Assembly: GCA_004552515.1 (NCBI GenBank)
Contig: SFOF01000124.1
Coordinates: 1-6,673, forward strand
Reading direction: 5' to 3'
Origin: Clostridiales bacterium
GTDB lineage: Bacteria > Bacillota > Clostridia > Christensenellales > Aristaeellaceae
Length of the DNA: 6,673 nucleotides
The stretch's first letter is position 1, and each line of letters starts with the position of its first letter. Shown piece by piece: positions 6,548-6,673 of this stretch. The notes below the pieces were generated by a model. That model was not told where the DNA came from, did not search any database, and was given only the letters and a program-made list of their open reading frames with translations. A program made the position numbers and the translations under genes.

Positions 6548-6673
6548 ATGGAAAAACGTCGATGCGTGCTTGATGAAAGCAAATGGTGCGACGAATGTGG
6601 CGAATGTGAGCGCTGCGATCTGGATCCCAACAAAATCTGCGACAACTGCATGAAGTGTCTCAGTTCAAGCGGC
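6548..6673 (+). CDS. Small cysteine-rich protein, function unknown (3' end outside window)
   Basis: The 42 visible residues start MEKRRCVLDESKWCDECGEC and contain eight cysteines: C6, then C14, C17, C20 and C23 in unbroken C-x2-C spacing, then C31, C34 and C37 again in C-x2-C spacing. The acidic stretch DLDPNKICDNC links the two clusters. This spacing suits metal or iron-sulfur binding (zinc-ribbon-like or ferredoxin-like), but I cannot tell which. I recall similar short conserved hypothetical proteins in Clostridia but know no function. ATG 6548 is the only standard start in frame, since a TGA sits at 6527-6529. The ribosome site is weak (GGCGG at 6532-6536, 11 nt upstream). No clear rightward promoter is visible in the 118-bp gap shared with divergent lexA. 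The frame is still open at the window edge, so the total length is unknown. Confidence 0.75.
   Translation, partial: MEKRRCVLDESKWCDECGECERCDLDPNKICDNCMKCLSSSG

Noticed and set aside
1..6673. Search for CRISPR arrays, insertion sequences, tRNA/rRNA genes and phage genes
   Set aside because: No regularly spaced repeats, transposase motifs, tRNA-like folds or mobile-element borders are visible; nearly all of the window is accounted for by conserved housekeeping genes.

Overview
This window is GC-rich chromosomal DNA that looks like a Clostridia-type (Bacillota) genome. The evidence is the gene order mutS-mutL-miaA-(methionine gamma-lyase family)-lexA, AGGAGG-type ribosome binding sites, a MutL that carries the endonuclease motif, and a LexA whose DNA-recognition helix resembles that of Bacillus. 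The high GC, with strong G/C at third positions, argues against a classical low-GC Clostridium. A high-GC lineage of the class is more likely, but I cannot name the family from sequence alone.

Layout. Bases 1-5751 hold a tightly packed rightward operon. It contains the C-terminal ~60% of mutS (5' end outside the window), mutL (656 aa), miaA (312 aa) and a PLP-dependent methionine gamma-lyase/'aluminum resistance' family protein (422 aa). The mutL ribosome binding site lies inside the end of mutS, and the last gene overlaps miaA by 14 bp, so translation is probably coupled along the unit. A perfect 15-bp hairpin at 5766-5803 separates this operon from the convergent leftward lexA (198 aa, 5833-6429). 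Its only U-tract is on the lexA side. lexA has a near-consensus sigmaA promoter (TTGACG-N17-TATACT with extended TG) whose -10 lies inside a dyad symmetry. A short cysteine-rich protein starts divergently at 6548 and runs off the right edge.

How the genes work together. MutS recognises mismatches and recruits MutL, whose own endonuclease nicks the daughter strand (the MutH-independent form of mismatch repair). LexA represses the SOS DNA-damage regulon and cleaves itself when RecA is activated. MiaA prenylates A37 of tRNAs that read UNN codons. The PLP enzyme probably acts on a sulfur amino acid and commonly sits near miaA in Bacillota. hfq, often found beside miaA, is absent here.

Most of the window is ordinary housekeeping sequence. 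The least explained parts are the lexA control region, where a dyad over the -10 replaces the expected CGAAC-N4-GTTCG box, and the divergent eight-cysteine mini-protein.
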